Of a stretch of 64,000 nt of DNA, positions 1 to 9,283 are shown in pieces (position 1 is the stretch's first letter; the number at the start of each line of letters is the position of its first letter). The notes under the pieces were generated by a model. That model saw nothing but the letters and a program-made list of their open reading frames with translations. It ran no database searches and was not told where the DNA came from. Source of the DNA: Francisella philomiragia subsp. philomiragia ATCC 25015 (lineage in GTDB: Bacteria > Pseudomonadota > Gammaproteobacteria > Francisellales > Francisellaceae); the NCBI RefSeq assembly GCF_000156715.1, contig NZ_DS999316.1, positions 766,002 to 830,001 on the forward strand, in the 5' to 3' direction. The position numbers and the translations under genes were made by a program.

Positions 1-771
1 AAAGAAAGCTTAGAACAGCTATCTGTAAAGTATCCAACAATACTTACCGAAGCTAGAATCAACTCTATAGTGACTTGGTTTGATAGTATTGACTGGCAAA
101 AAATAAGCTCTAATATAGGATCATTTATTCTACAAAATACTGCGACAACAATTCCTGTTCTTTTCTCTATTTTGATATATCTATTTTTAGTACCACTTAT
201 GGTATTTTACTTTCTAAAAGATAAAGCAAGAATGATTAACTGGTTTAAATCATTTTTACCAGAGCAAAATGGTGCATTATATTTCGTTTGGAATGATCTT
301 AAACCTAAACTTGCTGATTATGTTAGAGGCAAAGCTATTGAGCTGATTATAGTGTCTATCGTAACATATATGGGTTTTGCATACTTTAATCTAAACTATG
401 CATTACTACTAGCTGTTGGTGTCGGTTTATCCGTAATTATACCTTATGTTGGCATGGTAATTATTACAATCCCAGTCGTCATGGTTGGTATTTTACAGTT
501 TGGTTTAAATGGTACTTTTGTATCAATGTTGATCGTATTCTTTATTATTCAAGCTTTAGATGGTAATTTATTAGTACCTCTTCTTTTCTCTGAAGTTCTA
601 AATATCCACCCAGTAGGGGTAGTATCATCTATCTTGATATTTGGGGGTATTTGGGGATTGTGGGGTATATTCTTTGCAATACCATTAGCATTACTATTTA
701 TATCAGGTGTAAATATGTGTCGAAACCACCTCAATGGTAAAAAAAATCTTTCTAATATAAATTTATGTTAA
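1..771 (+). CDS. AI-2E family (PerM-type) transporter, 5' end cut by window
   Basis: The reading frame is open from base 1, so the start lies upstream; 256 codons are visible. The product is an inner-membrane protein with about five hydrophobic helices here. A PYVG motif sits in a helix pair, and the end carries a glycine-rich G-x-W-G-x-x-F-A-I-P-L-A helix typical of the AI-2E/PerM (UPF0118) family, usually about 350 residues long. The family includes putative exporters and Na+/H+ antiporters, so the substrate is not predictable. The last seven bases overlap recJ, which implies co-transcription with recJ-birA-epmA. Confidence 0.85.
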   Translation, partial: KESLEQLSVKYPTILTEARINSIVTWFDSIDWQKISSNIGSFILQNTATTIPVLFSILIYLFLVPLMVFYFLKDKARMINWFKSFLPEQNGALYFVWNDLKPKLADYVRGKAIELIIVSIVTYMGFAYFNLNYALLLAVGVGLSVIIPYVGMVIITIPVVMVGILQFGLNGTFVSMLIVFFIIQALDGNLLVPLLFSEVLNIHPVGVVSSILIFGGIWGLWGIFFAIPLALLFISGVNMCRNHLNGKKNLSNINLC

Positions 772-2507
772 TAAGACAAAAACAAACTAATCAAGATATA
801 TTATCTACGCTATTATCAAAAGGTTATGACTTATTTTTAGCACGGATTATCTCTTCTAGAGTAAGTAATTTTGAGAATATTGATCTTATACTAAAAGGCT
901 CTATAAAAGATCTATCGTCCCCCTTTCTCTTCAAAGATATCGATAAAGCCGTAGATAGACTTTTTCAAGCGTTACAAAATAATGAAATCATTGGATTAGA
1001 AACCGACCACGACTGTGATGGGCAAACATCTCATGCAATTTTATATGAAGCACTGACAAAGATATTTAATTACCCTCAAGAAAAGATTCGTTCATATATA
1101 GGTCACAGAATGCAGGAAGGATATGGTCTGTCTGAATCTTTGATGAATAGAATATTAACAGATAGTATTAGACCAAATCTTATTATAACGGCTGACAATG
1201 GTTCAACAGATGAGCCTAGGATTGCTGTTCTTAAACAAAATGGAATTGATACTATCGTAACCGATCACCATGGTATTCCTCCTGAGGGAGCGCCTAAAAG
1301 TGCTATCGCCGTACTAAACCCTACTCAACATGATTGTAATTATCCAGACAAAGCTATAGCTGGTTGTATGGTTGCTTGGCTTTTTATGACAGCTCTTCGT
1401 AGAAAATATCTGCAAAATGGTAAATCATTATCTAAGTCTTATGGATTAAGTAATTTACTTGATTTTGTTGCAATTGGTACAGTTGCGGATTGTGTTAGTA
1501 TGGCAAATAGTCATAATAACCGTATTGTTACAAAACTAGGTATAGAGCAACTTAAGAATAACGATCGTCTATGTTGGGACTTCTTAGATAAAGAGAAGCT
1601 ATCAAGTGAGTATATTAGTTTCAGTATAGCTCCCTTGCTAAATAGTGATGGAAGAGTTTCTGATGCACTAGGATCTGTTAGCTTTTTACTTGAAAATGAT
1701 GAACTTAAAATTGAAGAAACCTTTGAAAACCTAACTAAGCAAAATAACCAACGTAAAGAAATTCAAAAAAAGCTTACTTATGAGGCGATAACTAAAGCAC
1801 ATCAATTAGACAATGATAACAACTCACTATGTATATTACTTGATGATGGCCACTCTGGAATTCATGGTATTACAGCAAGTAGAGTCAAAGAAATGTTTGG
1901 TAAGCCTGTGATTATTTTTTCTGAAACACAAAATGATCCTAACTTAATATCAGGTTCTGCTAGGAGTGTAGATAGTATTAACATTAAAACGATACTTGAT
2001 ACTATAGCACTTAAATCGCCTACTTTGATGATAAAATATGGTGGTCATAAAGGTGCTGCTGGCTTGACAATAAACAAATCTGATTTCAATACTTTTTATG
2101 ATTTATTTGAAAGTGAAATTATCAATTTCATTAAAAATGATAGTATATCTTTAGAGCCTATTTTAGAGTATGATTTTGAACTTGATGAAAATGATTTCAA
2201 ACTACAAATTCTAGAAAAGATAGAATCTCTTGAACCATTTGGTAGAGAATTTGAAAAACCACTATTTTACAACAGTTTTACTATAGAGAATCTACGTTTA
2301 GTTGGTAAAGATAAAAATCATGCCCAACTAATTTTACGCTATAAAAATATTCCTTCAATCAAAGCGATATGGTTTAATGCCTTAGAAAATAAAATAATTG
2401 AACAAATAGCTATTGGCGATACTATAAAAGCCTGTTATGAACTTCAAAAAGAAGAATTCCTCGGGCAGACAAACTTATCTCTCAATATTAAACTTATCGA
2501 AAAATGA
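765..2507 (+). CDS. recJ: Single-stranded-DNA-specific exonuclease RecJ
   Basis: RecJ degrades single-stranded DNA 5' to 3' in RecF-pathway recombination, base-excision and mismatch repair. The 580-residue length fits the family. The DHH phosphoesterase core is visible: DHDCDG at residues 81-86 (motif I), ADNGS at 143-147, TDHHG at 166-170 and GTVADCV at 238-244. The DHHA1 part follows, with SGSAR near 396 and GGHKGAAG at 426-433. These aspartates and histidines bind the Mn2+ or Mg2+ ions. The start overlaps the upstream permease by seven bases, and the stop overlaps birA in ATGA, so translation is probably coupled. Confidence 0.95.
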   Translation: MLIRQKQTNQDILSTLLSKGYDLFLARIISSRVSNFENIDLILKGSIKDLSSPFLFKDIDKAVDRLFQALQNNEIIGLETDHDCDGQTSHAILYEALTKIFNYPQEKIRSYIGHRMQEGYGLSESLMNRILTDSIRPNLIITADNGSTDEPRIAVLKQNGIDTIVTDHHGIPPEGAPKSAIAVLNPTQHDCNYPDKAIAGCMVAWLFMTALRRKYLQNGKSLSKSYGLSNLLDFVAIGTVADCVSMANSHNNRIVTKLGIEQLKNNDRLCWDFLDKEKLSSEYISFSIAPLLNSDGRVSDALGSVSFLLENDELKIEETFENLTKQNNQRKEIQKKLTYEAITKAHQLDNDNNSLCILLDDGHSGIHGITASRVKEMFGKPVIIFSETQNDPNLISGSARSVDSINIKTILDTIALKSPTLMIKYGGHKGAAGLTINKSDFNTFYDLFESEIINFIKNDSISLEPILEYDFELDENDFKLQILEKIESLEPFGREFEKPLFYNSFTIENLRLVGKDKNHAQLILRYKNIPSIKAIWFNALENKIIEQIAIGDTIKACYELQKEEFLGQTNLSLNIKLIEK

Positions 2508-3286
2508 AAAATCATAAATATATTAAAACAGCTCTCAATAAAGTTATTGACGATATATATGTTGAACATTTCTCTACAATAGGCTCAACTAATGACTATT
2601 TACTAGAAAGAGACTTATCACATAAATATCATTTTTGCTATGCAGATCAACAAACAAAAGGACGTGGACGTCGTGGCGATAAATGGATCTCTGATAACAG
2701 TGATAACATTTACTCAACATTAGCATTTAGCTGTAACTTTAGCATCGCAAAAGACTCTTTTATAAGTCTTAAAATAGCATTGGGAGTTTTAGAAACTATC
2801 AAGAAATATATTCCAGTTGATCAAGAAGAAAAACTAAAAATAAAATTACCAAATGATGTATATTTTGAAGATCATAAATTAGCAGGAATACTTATTGAAA
2901 CTAAAAATATTAAAAAAGATAGTTTTGATATTGTTATTGGTATCGGTATAAACATAAATATGACAGATATTAACGAAGATATTGATAGGCAGTGGACATC
3001 ACTATCCATAATTAATAATCATGAGATAGACTCATCCAAAGTTATAGTCGATTTAGTAAGATATGTTATTAATAATTTTGAGAAATCTTACTTAGATACT
3101 CTAGAAACTTTTTCAAAGTATGATTACACGCTAAACAAAAAGATCACGTTTAACTATTCAAATAAGAATTTCCAAGGTATTGCCAAAGGTGTTACTGATA
3201 ATCTAATGCTAAAAATTTTAGATGGCAATAACAATCTTCATGAATTTGATCTAGCAAATATTAGTAAAATAAGAGTCATAAAATGA
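2504..3286 (+). CDS. birA: Biotin--[acetyl-CoA-carboxylase] ligase, monofunctional (no HTH)
   Basis: The enzyme makes biotinyl-AMP and attaches biotin to the lysine of AccB, which is encoded 5 kb away at 7531-8001. GRGRRGDKW at residues 53-61 is the biotin/ATP-binding loop, and KLPNDVYFEDHKLAGILIE at 114-132 carries the catalytic lysine. VIGIGINI follows at 144-151. At 260 residues it is about 60 shorter than E. coli BirA: the catalytic domain starts almost at once, so the N-terminal winged-helix DNA-binding domain is absent. It should therefore ligate biotin without repressing a bio operon. It overlaps recJ and epmA by four bases on each side. Confidence 0.93.
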   Translation: MKNHKYIKTALNKVIDDIYVEHFSTIGSTNDYLLERDLSHKYHFCYADQQTKGRGRRGDKWISDNSDNIYSTLAFSCNFSIAKDSFISLKIALGVLETIKKYIPVDQEEKLKIKLPNDVYFEDHKLAGILIETKNIKKDSFDIVIGIGININMTDINEDIDRQWTSLSIINNHEIDSSKVIVDLVRYVINNFEKSYLDTLETFSKYDYTLNKKITFNYSNKNFQGIAKGVTDNLMLKILDGNNNLHEFDLANISKIRVIK

Positions 3287-4206
3287 GCTTAGCAAATATA
3301 AAAAAACGTGCGAAATATTTAGAAAAAATTCGTACTTATTTCAAAAACTTAGAAGTTCTCGAAGTGGATACACCCTTAGCATATGAGTTTGGTGTAACAG
3401 ATCCTTTTATAGATGTTTTTAATATTGAGACAGTTTCTGGTAAAAGATATCTCCAAAGTTCGCCAGAGTATGCAATGAAAAGATTATTAGCTGCAGGTAG
3501 TGGTAGTATATACCAAATTTGTAAAGCATTTCGTGATGAGCCTTGTGGACAACTCCATAAGCATGAATTTACAATGATAGAGTGGTATCGAGTAGGTGTT
3601 GACTATCTACAACTAATGCAAGAGCTGGAGAATTTATTCTTAGCGCTTAAACCAAATTTAAACTTCATATATTTAAGTTATCATAAAGCATTTGAAAAGC
3701 ATTATAAAATTAATCCTCACAATATTTCTCTAGAACATTTACAAAATATAGTCAAAGAAACAGTTGGAGATATTCAAGGACTATCAAATCCAACCATTGC
3801 AGATTGTTTAGATATACTTTTTAGTTATAAAATTGAAAGAAACCTTAACCAAAAAGATACCATTTATTTTATTTATGATTATACAATCCACCAATCGGCA
3901 CTTGCTAGAAAAATATATAATCAAAATCAACAACTAGTAGCTGCAAGATTTGAAGTATTTAGTAATGGTATTGAACTAGCAAATGGATACTATGAACTAA
4001 TTGATAAAGATGAACAGCTCAAGCGCTTCAATACTGATCTCGAAATAAGAAAGCAACAGAATAAAGCCTATTTAGATATAGATTATAAACTTCTAAACTG
4101 TATAGAAAATATACCAGAATGTTCAGGAGTAGCATTAGGTTTTGATAGACTTCTTATGAGTTTAGAAAATATTGATAAAATACAAGATCTAAGCATTATA
4201 GATTAA
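3283..4206 (+). CDS. epmA: Elongation factor P--(R)-beta-lysine ligase EpmA
   Basis: This class II lysyl-tRNA-synthetase paralogue (also PoxA, YjeA or GenX) adds beta-lysine to a conserved lysine of EF-P, helping ribosomes through polyproline stretches. The 307-residue protein is only the catalytic core, without the anticodon-binding domain of LysRS, as expected for EpmA. Class II motif 2 reads FRDEPCGQLHKHEFTMIEWY (about residues 85-104), and motif 3 is GVALGFDRLLMS near the C-terminus. It is the last gene of the perM-recJ-birA-epmA run and starts inside the birA stop. EpmB and EF-P are not in the window. Confidence 0.93.
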   Translation: MSLANIKKRAKYLEKIRTYFKNLEVLEVDTPLAYEFGVTDPFIDVFNIETVSGKRYLQSSPEYAMKRLLAAGSGSIYQICKAFRDEPCGQLHKHEFTMIEWYRVGVDYLQLMQELENLFLALKPNLNFIYLSYHKAFEKHYKINPHNISLEHLQNIVKETVGDIQGLSNPTIADCLDILFSYKIERNLNQKDTIYFIYDYTIHQSALARKIYNQNQQLVAARFEVFSNGIELANGYYELIDKDEQLKRFNTDLEIRKQQNKAYLDIDYKLLNCIENIPECSGVALGFDRLLMSLENIDKIQDLSIID

Positions 4207-4220
4207 TTTAATCAACAATA

Positions 4221-5336
4221 CTACTTATGCAAAGTAATTGGATTTATTGCAAACTCCACGTTCAAATCTCTTAATTCTTTTGCAATGTTCAAAAACACTT
4301 CATCTTGAGCGGTTATAAAATCAACAAAAAATACCTTATTTACCATAGCATAAACTTGTAAATTTATACCATTAGTTCCAAAGCTACCCTCCGATCTACC
4401 GGAAATATTACTACCACTAGAAGCTAGTGATACTGATACTGTTTTATTCTGATCAATATTAGGATGAGACTTAAGCACAGCAAGAATTTTTTCCTTAATG
4501 ACTGGTATCTTATCGATATATTTATAATCAACAGTTATAAACTGTACTATACGTCTATGAGTACGACGCGAAGTCGTTGTTATACAAGTACTCAAAAAAA
4601 CCGAATTTGGAATATGCATCGGTGCTGTTTCATAATTATCAACCTGTGTTGTAAGAGTACCAATTTTTTTAATAGTCCCACTAAACTTAATCGATGAATT
4701 AATATCTGATGAAATAACATCGCCTTCAGAATATTTGCGATTAAATATAACAAATAACCCACCAAAGAAATTTGTAATTAGCGTACTTTGGGAAAAAGTT
4801 AAGCCAGCAAAAGCAACTCCACTAAAAGCTCCTAAAGCAGTTAACGGCACATTAAATGCAGCTAAGATTAGTATCACAGAGATAGCAACAGCCCCTAACT
4901 CAAAAGCCTTATATATAGCATTTATATCTCTAAAGTCACTGTAGGAATCTTTATTTTGTGCTTTTTTCTTCTCAATAGAAATATTCTTACTATTATACAA
5001 AAATTTAAATAAACTAATAATTATTGCCAGATAAATACAAAAATCAAAAATTTTATCTGAATATTGGATTATAACTTCTTTATAATTTGGAAAATTTACT
5101 ATTACAGGTAAATCAACACAGGTCTTGATAAAGTAAGCCCAAATTATCAGGTATAAAGTTAGCTTAAACGATTTGACAAATGTAAACCTGATTGTATTTT
5201 TATACTTGATAACTAAAATGCTACCAAGTACAGAAATAACCACACTAAGAGCAAAGCATAATAGGAAATCTATAAACAGAATATACAAAGTAGAATAATT
5301 TTCTACTCTTAATAAAACATTATTCAAAACATTCAT
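4221..5336 (-). CDS. MscS-family mechanosensitive ion channel
   Basis: This is an inner-membrane channel likely to release solutes on hypo-osmotic shock. The 371-residue protein has several N-terminal helices and then the MscS core. The pore-lining helix region (about residues 150-185) is alanine- and glycine-rich and runs into NFFGGLFVIFNRKYSEGDVI, the usual start of the beta domain. It is longer than E. coli MscS (286 residues) because of extra N-terminal helices, more like YbdG-type members. It follows the RodZ-like gene by 20 bp, probably as one transcript. The 3' end faces epmA with only 14 bp between stops. Confidence 0.88.
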   Translation of the reverse strand: MNVLNNVLLRVENYSTLYILFIDFLLCFALSVVISVLGSILVIKYKNTIRFTFVKSFKLTLYLIIWAYFIKTCVDLPVIVNFPNYKEVIIQYSDKIFDFCIYLAIIISLFKFLYNSKNISIEKKKAQNKDSYSDFRDINAIYKAFELGAVAISVILILAAFNVPLTALGAFSGVAFAGLTFSQSTLITNFFGGLFVIFNRKYSEGDVISSDINSSIKFSGTIKKIGTLTTQVDNYETAPMHIPNSVFLSTCITTTSRRTHRRIVQFITVDYKYIDKIPVIKEKILAVLKSHPNIDQNKTVSVSLASSGSNISGRSEGSFGTNGINLQVYAMVNKVFFVDFITAQDEVFLNIAKELRDLNVEFAINPITLHK

Positions 5337-5356
5337 TATAAGAAAGTATTGTAGGT

Positions 5357-6016
5357 TTATTTGCTACTATCAATATCATCATCTATGACAATATTATTCA
5401 TATTTGCAGTTGCTGGTGGATGAGCTGCCATACTATTATTAGTACTACTTTGAGGATGTTTTTTTGATTCGGTTGCTACAGCAGAGCCACTGCTTATCTC
5501 ATCATTTGAGGATGGCACATTATTTTGATTAATAGATACATTACTAGAAGCAGCAGAATCATCAGCCACAGCTTGTTGATCAGTTTCATTCAGATCATAG
5601 TTAATTGGTGTATATATTATCGATGATTTAGGACTTTCTTCTGTGCTCGCTATGTACATATTTTCTTTAATATGTTTGACAACTAAAATAATTATTGCTA
5701 TTGCTATTATAAGAATTGCTAACCTATTCAAATAATCAAAAAACTTTAATTTACCATAGCGTGATTTCTTATAATATAAAACATCAATTTTGTTAAGCAT
5801 AGAGACTATCTTTTTCTCAGGAATTTCTAAATATTCACAATATCTTCTAATCTGATTTTTGAGTACACTACTAGAGTTTTGCAATAGCGAGTCATTATCA
5901 GCTTCTTCAATTATCTTTATTGTTTGTACTGACAAGTTTATCGCATCAGCAACTGTCTCTAGTTGAAGTTCTTTTGCTTCTCTTGTAGTTTTAAGAAAAG
6001 TTTGAAAATTATGCAT
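5357..6016 (-). CDS. RodZ-like HTH membrane protein without a recognisable C-terminal domain
   Basis: Residues 1-75 form a helix-turn-helix of the RodZ/HTH_25 type (TREAKELQLETVADAINLSV and the following IIEE segment). A basic stretch follows, then one membrane helix at about 99-113. Residues 120-219 are a low-complexity Ser/Asn/Ala-rich tail predicted to lie in the periplasm. In E. coli, RodZ links MreB to the wall-elongation machinery. The short cytoplasmic-HTH plus single-helix layout matches, but the tail does not look like the folded RodZ C-terminal (DUF4115) domain. The function is therefore inferred from architecture only. It lies 20 bp upstream of the MscS gene. Confidence 0.7.
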   Translation of the reverse strand: MHNFQTFLKTTREAKELQLETVADAINLSVQTIKIIEEADNDSLLQNSSSVLKNQIRRYCEYLEIPEKKIVSMLNKIDVLYYKKSRYGKLKFFDYLNRLAILIIAIAIIILVVKHIKENMYIASTEESPKSSIIYTPINYDLNETDQQAVADDSAASSNVSINQNNVPSSNDEISSGSAVATESKKHPQSSTNNSMAAHPPATANMNNIVIDDDIDSSK

Positions 6017-6054
6017 AATTTACAAATATTTTATTATATTTAGATACTAAGAGA

Positions 6055-6083
6055 ATTATATAAGAAAAAACTAAAAATTTAAA
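6055..6083 (-). promoter_or_regulatory. Putative sigma-70 promoter for the RodZ-like/MscS pair
   Basis: On the minus strand the -10 box is TATAAT (6055-6060) and the -35 is TTTAAA (6078-6083), with a 17-bp spacer. The -10 is perfect and the -35 is weak. It lies about 40 bp upstream of the RodZ-like start, in the 93-bp gap after accC. Confidence 0.45.
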
Positions 6084-6109
6084 TGAAGATATATACGAAA
6101 GGAGGATAT

Positions 6110-7465
6110 TTACTTAGACTGTTTTTTCTTTTCTAACATTTTTTCTAAGAAATGTATGTTAGTTCCACCCTTGATAAACTCTTCATGATTAAGAATTTCT
6201 TGGTGAAGTGAAATATTAGTTTTAATACCACTAATAACCATTTCTTCAAGTGCAGCACGCATTTTCTGTAATGCAGTCTCTCTATCATGTCCACGCACAA
6301 TCACTTTCGCAATCATTGAGTCATAATTTGGTGGCACTGTATAACCAGAGTATATATGAGAGTCAACACGAACTCTTGGACCAGCTGGAGCATGATACAT
6401 ATCTATCTTACCTGGAGATGGTATCATTCTCTCAGGATCTTCAGCATTGATTCTACACTCAATAGCATGACCAACTATAGCAATATCTTCTTGTTTCCAA
6501 CTTAGTCCTAGACCAGATGCAACTTTGATCTGTTCTTTAATAAGATCTGTAGATGTGATCGACTCTGTAACAGGATGCTCAACCTGAATTCTAGTATTCA
6601 TCTCAATGAAATAGAATTCGCCATTTTCATACAAGAATTCAAAAGTACCAGCACCACGATATTTAAGTATTTTACAAGCATTAACACACTGTTCACCAAT
6701 ACGCTTTCTCTCTTCATCAGTTAAACCGATAGCTGGAGCCTCTTCAATAACTTTTTGATGTCTTCTTTGAGTTGAACAATCTCTCTCAAATAAGTAGACA
6801 GCATTACCTTGACCATCTCCGAAAACTTGGATCTCAATGTGGCGTGGATTCTCTAAAAACTTCTCCATGTATACCATATCGTTATTGAAAGCTATTCTTG
6901 CTTCACTCTTAGTAAGAGAGATAGCACTAATTAAATCTTCTTTCTTTCTAACGATGCTCATACCACGACCACCACCACCACCAGCGGCTTTGATGATAAC
7001 AGGGTATCCAATTTGCTCAGCGATTTCTAGATTTTTCTTTTCATCACTTCCTAATGGACCACCTGAACCAGGTACACAGGGCACACCAGCTTTCTTCATA
7101 TACTTAATAGCTTCTACTTTATCGCCCATGACTTCAATATTTTCAGCACGTGGACCGATAAAAATGAAACCACTCTCTTCAACTGCTTTTGCAAATTTTG
7201 CATTTTCAGATAAGAAACCGTAACCTGGATGAATTGCATCTGCAGATGTTATTTCAGCAGCTGCTATAATAGCTTGGATATTAAGATAACTTAGATTAGG
7301 CGCTGCTGGACCAATACAAACGGCTTCATCAGCTAACTTTACATGCATAAGATTAGCATCAGCAGTTGAATACACTGCTACTGTCTTAATCCCCAACTCT
7401 CTACATGCTCTTAATATTCTAAGAGCTATCTCACCTCTATTGGCAATTAATACTTTTTTAATCAT
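6110..7465 (-). CDS. accC: Acetyl-CoA carboxylase, biotin carboxylase subunit
   Basis: AccC carboxylates the biotin on AccB using ATP and bicarbonate, the first half-reaction of malonyl-CoA synthesis. The 451-residue length is standard. The ATP-grasp glycine loop GGGGGRGM lies at residues 162-169, [11 protein letters not shown] at 228-238 carries the active-site cysteine and arginines, and [14 protein letters not shown] at 287-300 holds metal- and bicarbonate-binding residues. An AAGGTAA ribosome site precedes the ATG. It is the last gene of the lptD-to-accC run, 65 bp after accB. The carboxyltransferase genes accA and accD are not in the window. Confidence 0.97.
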   Translation of the reverse strand: MIKKVLIANRGEIALRILRACRELGIKTVAVYSTADANLMHVKLADEAVCIGPAAPNLSYLNIQAIIAAAEITSADAIHPGYGFLSENAKFAKAVEESGFIFIGPRAENIEVMGDKVEAIKYMKKAGVPCVPGSGGPLGSDEKKNLEIAEQIGYPVIIKAAGGGGGRGMSIVRKKEDLISAISLTKSEARIAFNNDMVYMEKFLENPRHIEIQVFGDGQGNAVYLFERDCSTQRRHQKVIEEAPAIGLTDEERKRIGEQCVNACKILKYRGAGTFEFLYENGEFYFIEMNTRIQVEHPVTESITSTDLIKEQIKVASGLGLSWKQEDIAIVGHAIECRINAEDPERMIPSPGKIDMYHAPAGPRVRVDSHIYSGYTVPPNYDSMIAKVIVRGHDRETALQKMRAALEEMVISGIKTNISLHQEILNHEEFIKGGTNIHFLEKMLEKKKQSK

Positions 7466-7530
7466 TTTGTATTACCTTTAAAAGTTTATACTAGATTTAT
7501 GAAGTCTCTACTTAAATTATTGATTCGTTA

Positions 7531-8001
7531 TTATTCAATAATAAATAAAGGTTGATCGAATTGAACAGGATCGCCATCTTTAGCAATTATTTTAACGATC
7601 TTACCAGCTTTCTCAGCTTCAATTTTATTCATAATCTTCATCGCTTCGATTATACAAAGAATATCACCTTTCTTAACTTCTTGACCTTCTTTAACATAAG
7701 GGGCTGCATCTGGTGAAGACGCTCCATAGAATGTACCAACCATAGGAGATTTAATTTCTTCACCACTAACTTCATTAGCTACTTCAACTTGCTTAGGAGC
7801 TGATGTAGAAGCTGTAGTGTTAGCTAATACTGGAGCCGCAGGTGCTACGTTACTCACAGCAGGAGCTGCTGATACAACTGTAGCAGCTGTATTATTTTTT
7901 GTCATAAAAATGCTTGAGCCACCATCTTTAACTCTAATTTCTTTGATATCGCTCGAGTTAAGAATCTCTGCTACTCTATCTATCGCTTTTAATAAATCCA
8001 T
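7531..8001 (-). CDS. accB: Acetyl-CoA carboxylase, biotin carboxyl carrier protein (BCCP)
   Basis: AccB carries the biotin that shuttles CO2 between AccC and the AccAD carboxyltransferase. The 156-residue protein has a short N-terminal helix region, an Ala/Pro/Thr-rich flexible linker (about residues 36-75) and a C-terminal biotinyl domain. The attachment motif EAMKIMN is at 119-125, so Lys122 is the modified residue. A strong AAGGAGAG ribosome site precedes the start. It lies 4 bp after aroQ, the common aroQ-accB-accC order. BirA at 2504-3286 is its expected modifying enzyme. Confidence 0.97.
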   Translation of the reverse strand: MDLLKAIDRVAEILNSSDIKEIRVKDGGSSIFMTKNNTAATVVSAAPAVSNVAPAAPVLANTTASTSAPKQVEVANEVSGEEIKSPMVGTFYGASSPDAAPYVKEGQEVKKGDILCIIEAMKIMNKIEAEKAGKIVKIIAKDGDPVQFDQPLFIIE

Positions 8002-8005
8002 ATTT

Positions 8006-8443
8006 CTACTCTCCTTTCATATTAATGTAGTTAATTGCTTCTATTAGCGCTAATGTATATCCGTTTGGCCCAAACCCAAATATGCACCCATAAGCGATAT
8101 CCGATAGAAGCGACTTAGTCCTAAACTCTTCTCTATTATATATATTCGACAAATGTATTTCAATAAAAGGCTTATCTATAGCCAAAAAAGCATCACGTAT
8201 TGCAATACTTGTATGCGTATATGCTGCAGGATTAATAATTATTATTTTTGCCTCTGTTTGTTGAATTTTGTCAACGATTTCTCCTTCATGATTACTCTGA
8301 AAGAAATCAATGGCTAGTTTATTATTTTGTGCCGTTCTATATAAGTCATTATTGATATCATCAATAGTCTTATTACCATAGATATGAGGCTGTCTCTTTC
8401 CCAAGAGATTAAGGTTTGGACCGTTAATAACTAAAATATGCAT
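8006..8443 (-). CDS. aroQ: 3-dehydroquinate dehydratase, type II
   Basis: AroQ converts 3-dehydroquinate to 3-dehydroshikimate, step three of the shikimate pathway. The 145-residue size is typical of the dodecameric type II enzyme. [17 protein letters not shown] (residues 7-23) carries the catalytic tyrosine (Tyr22) and arginine loop, [12 protein letters not shown] is the next conserved block, [16 protein letters not shown] holds substrate-binding residues, and EIHLSN carries the catalytic histidine. It is one base from apaH upstream and 4 bp from accB downstream, so it sits inside the operon. Confidence 0.95.
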   Translation of the reverse strand: MHILVINGPNLNLLGKRQPHIYGNKTIDDINNDLYRTAQNNKLAIDFFQSNHEGEIVDKIQQTEAKIIIINPAAYTHTSIAIRDAFLAIDKPFIEIHLSNIYNREEFRTKSLLSDIAYGCIFGFGPNGYTLALIEAINYINMKGE

Positions 8444-8444
8444 G

Positions 8445-9272
8445 TTAAATATCCTTATAGCTTTTTAAGGCTTTAATACTATAACGCTTATGCGTCTCTA
8501 CACAATAACAACTTAGCCGACCACCAAAAACACAACCCGTATCCAAAGCTATAGCATCGCTATCTTTTGTTTCCCCTTTGATAGCTGCCCAATGACCAAA
8601 AACTATCTTATATTTATTTTCAAATTTCTTATGTTTAAGTTTAAACCATGGCTTAAAATTTTCTGGAACTTGATCAATTGTTGAGCTAAATTTAAGATTT
8701 AATCTTCCATTTTTATCTATTGTTCTCATCCTAGTGAAATAATTGAGGATACATAACCATCTATCAATACCCTCTAACTCTTTATTCCACTTTTCCATTT
8801 CATTATTAAAAAGATTAGCTAACAAAAGTCTTCTTGTAGTTGGATTTTTTAATACAAATTCTACTTCATTAGCCCTTTTAAGTGCTTTTTTAGGCGACCA
8901 AATATGTGGGATTCCTGCGTGAACTATAAAAGTGTTATTTACTTTTACTAGAAGAGATTGGTTGCACAACCACTCTTGAACTTCTTTCAAATTCTTAGCT
9001 TTTAGAATATCGTCAAATGTATTCTTACTACTCGATGGTAAATAATTGTAACTAACTGCTAAAAATAATATCTCATGATTACCTAAGACAACTTGCGCCG
9101 ATTCTCCCAAAGACATTATGAAATTAACTATCTCAAGAGACTTAGGTCCTTTATTTAAAATATCTCCGGCAAAAACAAGTTTGTCTTTATGCTTATCAAA
9201 CTTTATATCTTGTAGCAACAGTTGTAGCTCATCATAACAGCCCTGTACGTCACCAATAACATATGTAGCCAT
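8445..9272 (-). CDS. apaH: Bis(5'-nucleosyl)-tetraphosphatase, symmetrical
   Basis: ApaH hydrolyses Ap4A to two ADP, and can also remove nucleoside-tetraphosphate caps from RNA. The 275-residue protein has the calcineurin-like phosphoesterase signature: GDVQGCYDEL at residues 7-16, FAGDILNKGP near 34 and GNHEILFLA near 64, supplying the metal ligands. A late FGHWAA provides a further histidine. It follows rsmA by 11 bp. In E. coli the gene between rsmA and apaH is apaG, which is missing here. Confidence 0.93.
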   Translation of the reverse strand: MATYVIGDVQGCYDELQLLLQDIKFDKHKDKLVFAGDILNKGPKSLEIVNFIMSLGESAQVVLGNHEILFLAVSYNYLPSSSKNTFDDILKAKNLKEVQEWLCNQSLLVKVNNTFIVHAGIPHIWSPKKALKRANEVEFVLKNPTTRRLLLANLFNNEMEKWNKELEGIDRWLCILNYFTRMRTIDKNGRLNLKFSSTIDQVPENFKPWFKLKHKKFENKYKIVFGHWAAIKGETKDSDAIALDTGCVFGGRLSCYCVETHKRYSIKALKSYKDI

Positions 9273-9283
9273 TTGTATTCACC

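Noticed and set aside
6099-6107. AAAGGAGGA on the plus strand, looking like a strong ribosome site
   Set aside because: No start codon or open frame follows on the plus strand; the bases lie just beyond the accC stop and are probably chance.
6837-7223. 128-codon open frame on the plus strand
   Set aside because: It is entirely antisense to the well-supported accC, has no family features and is Pro/Ser-rich in the way mirror frames often are.
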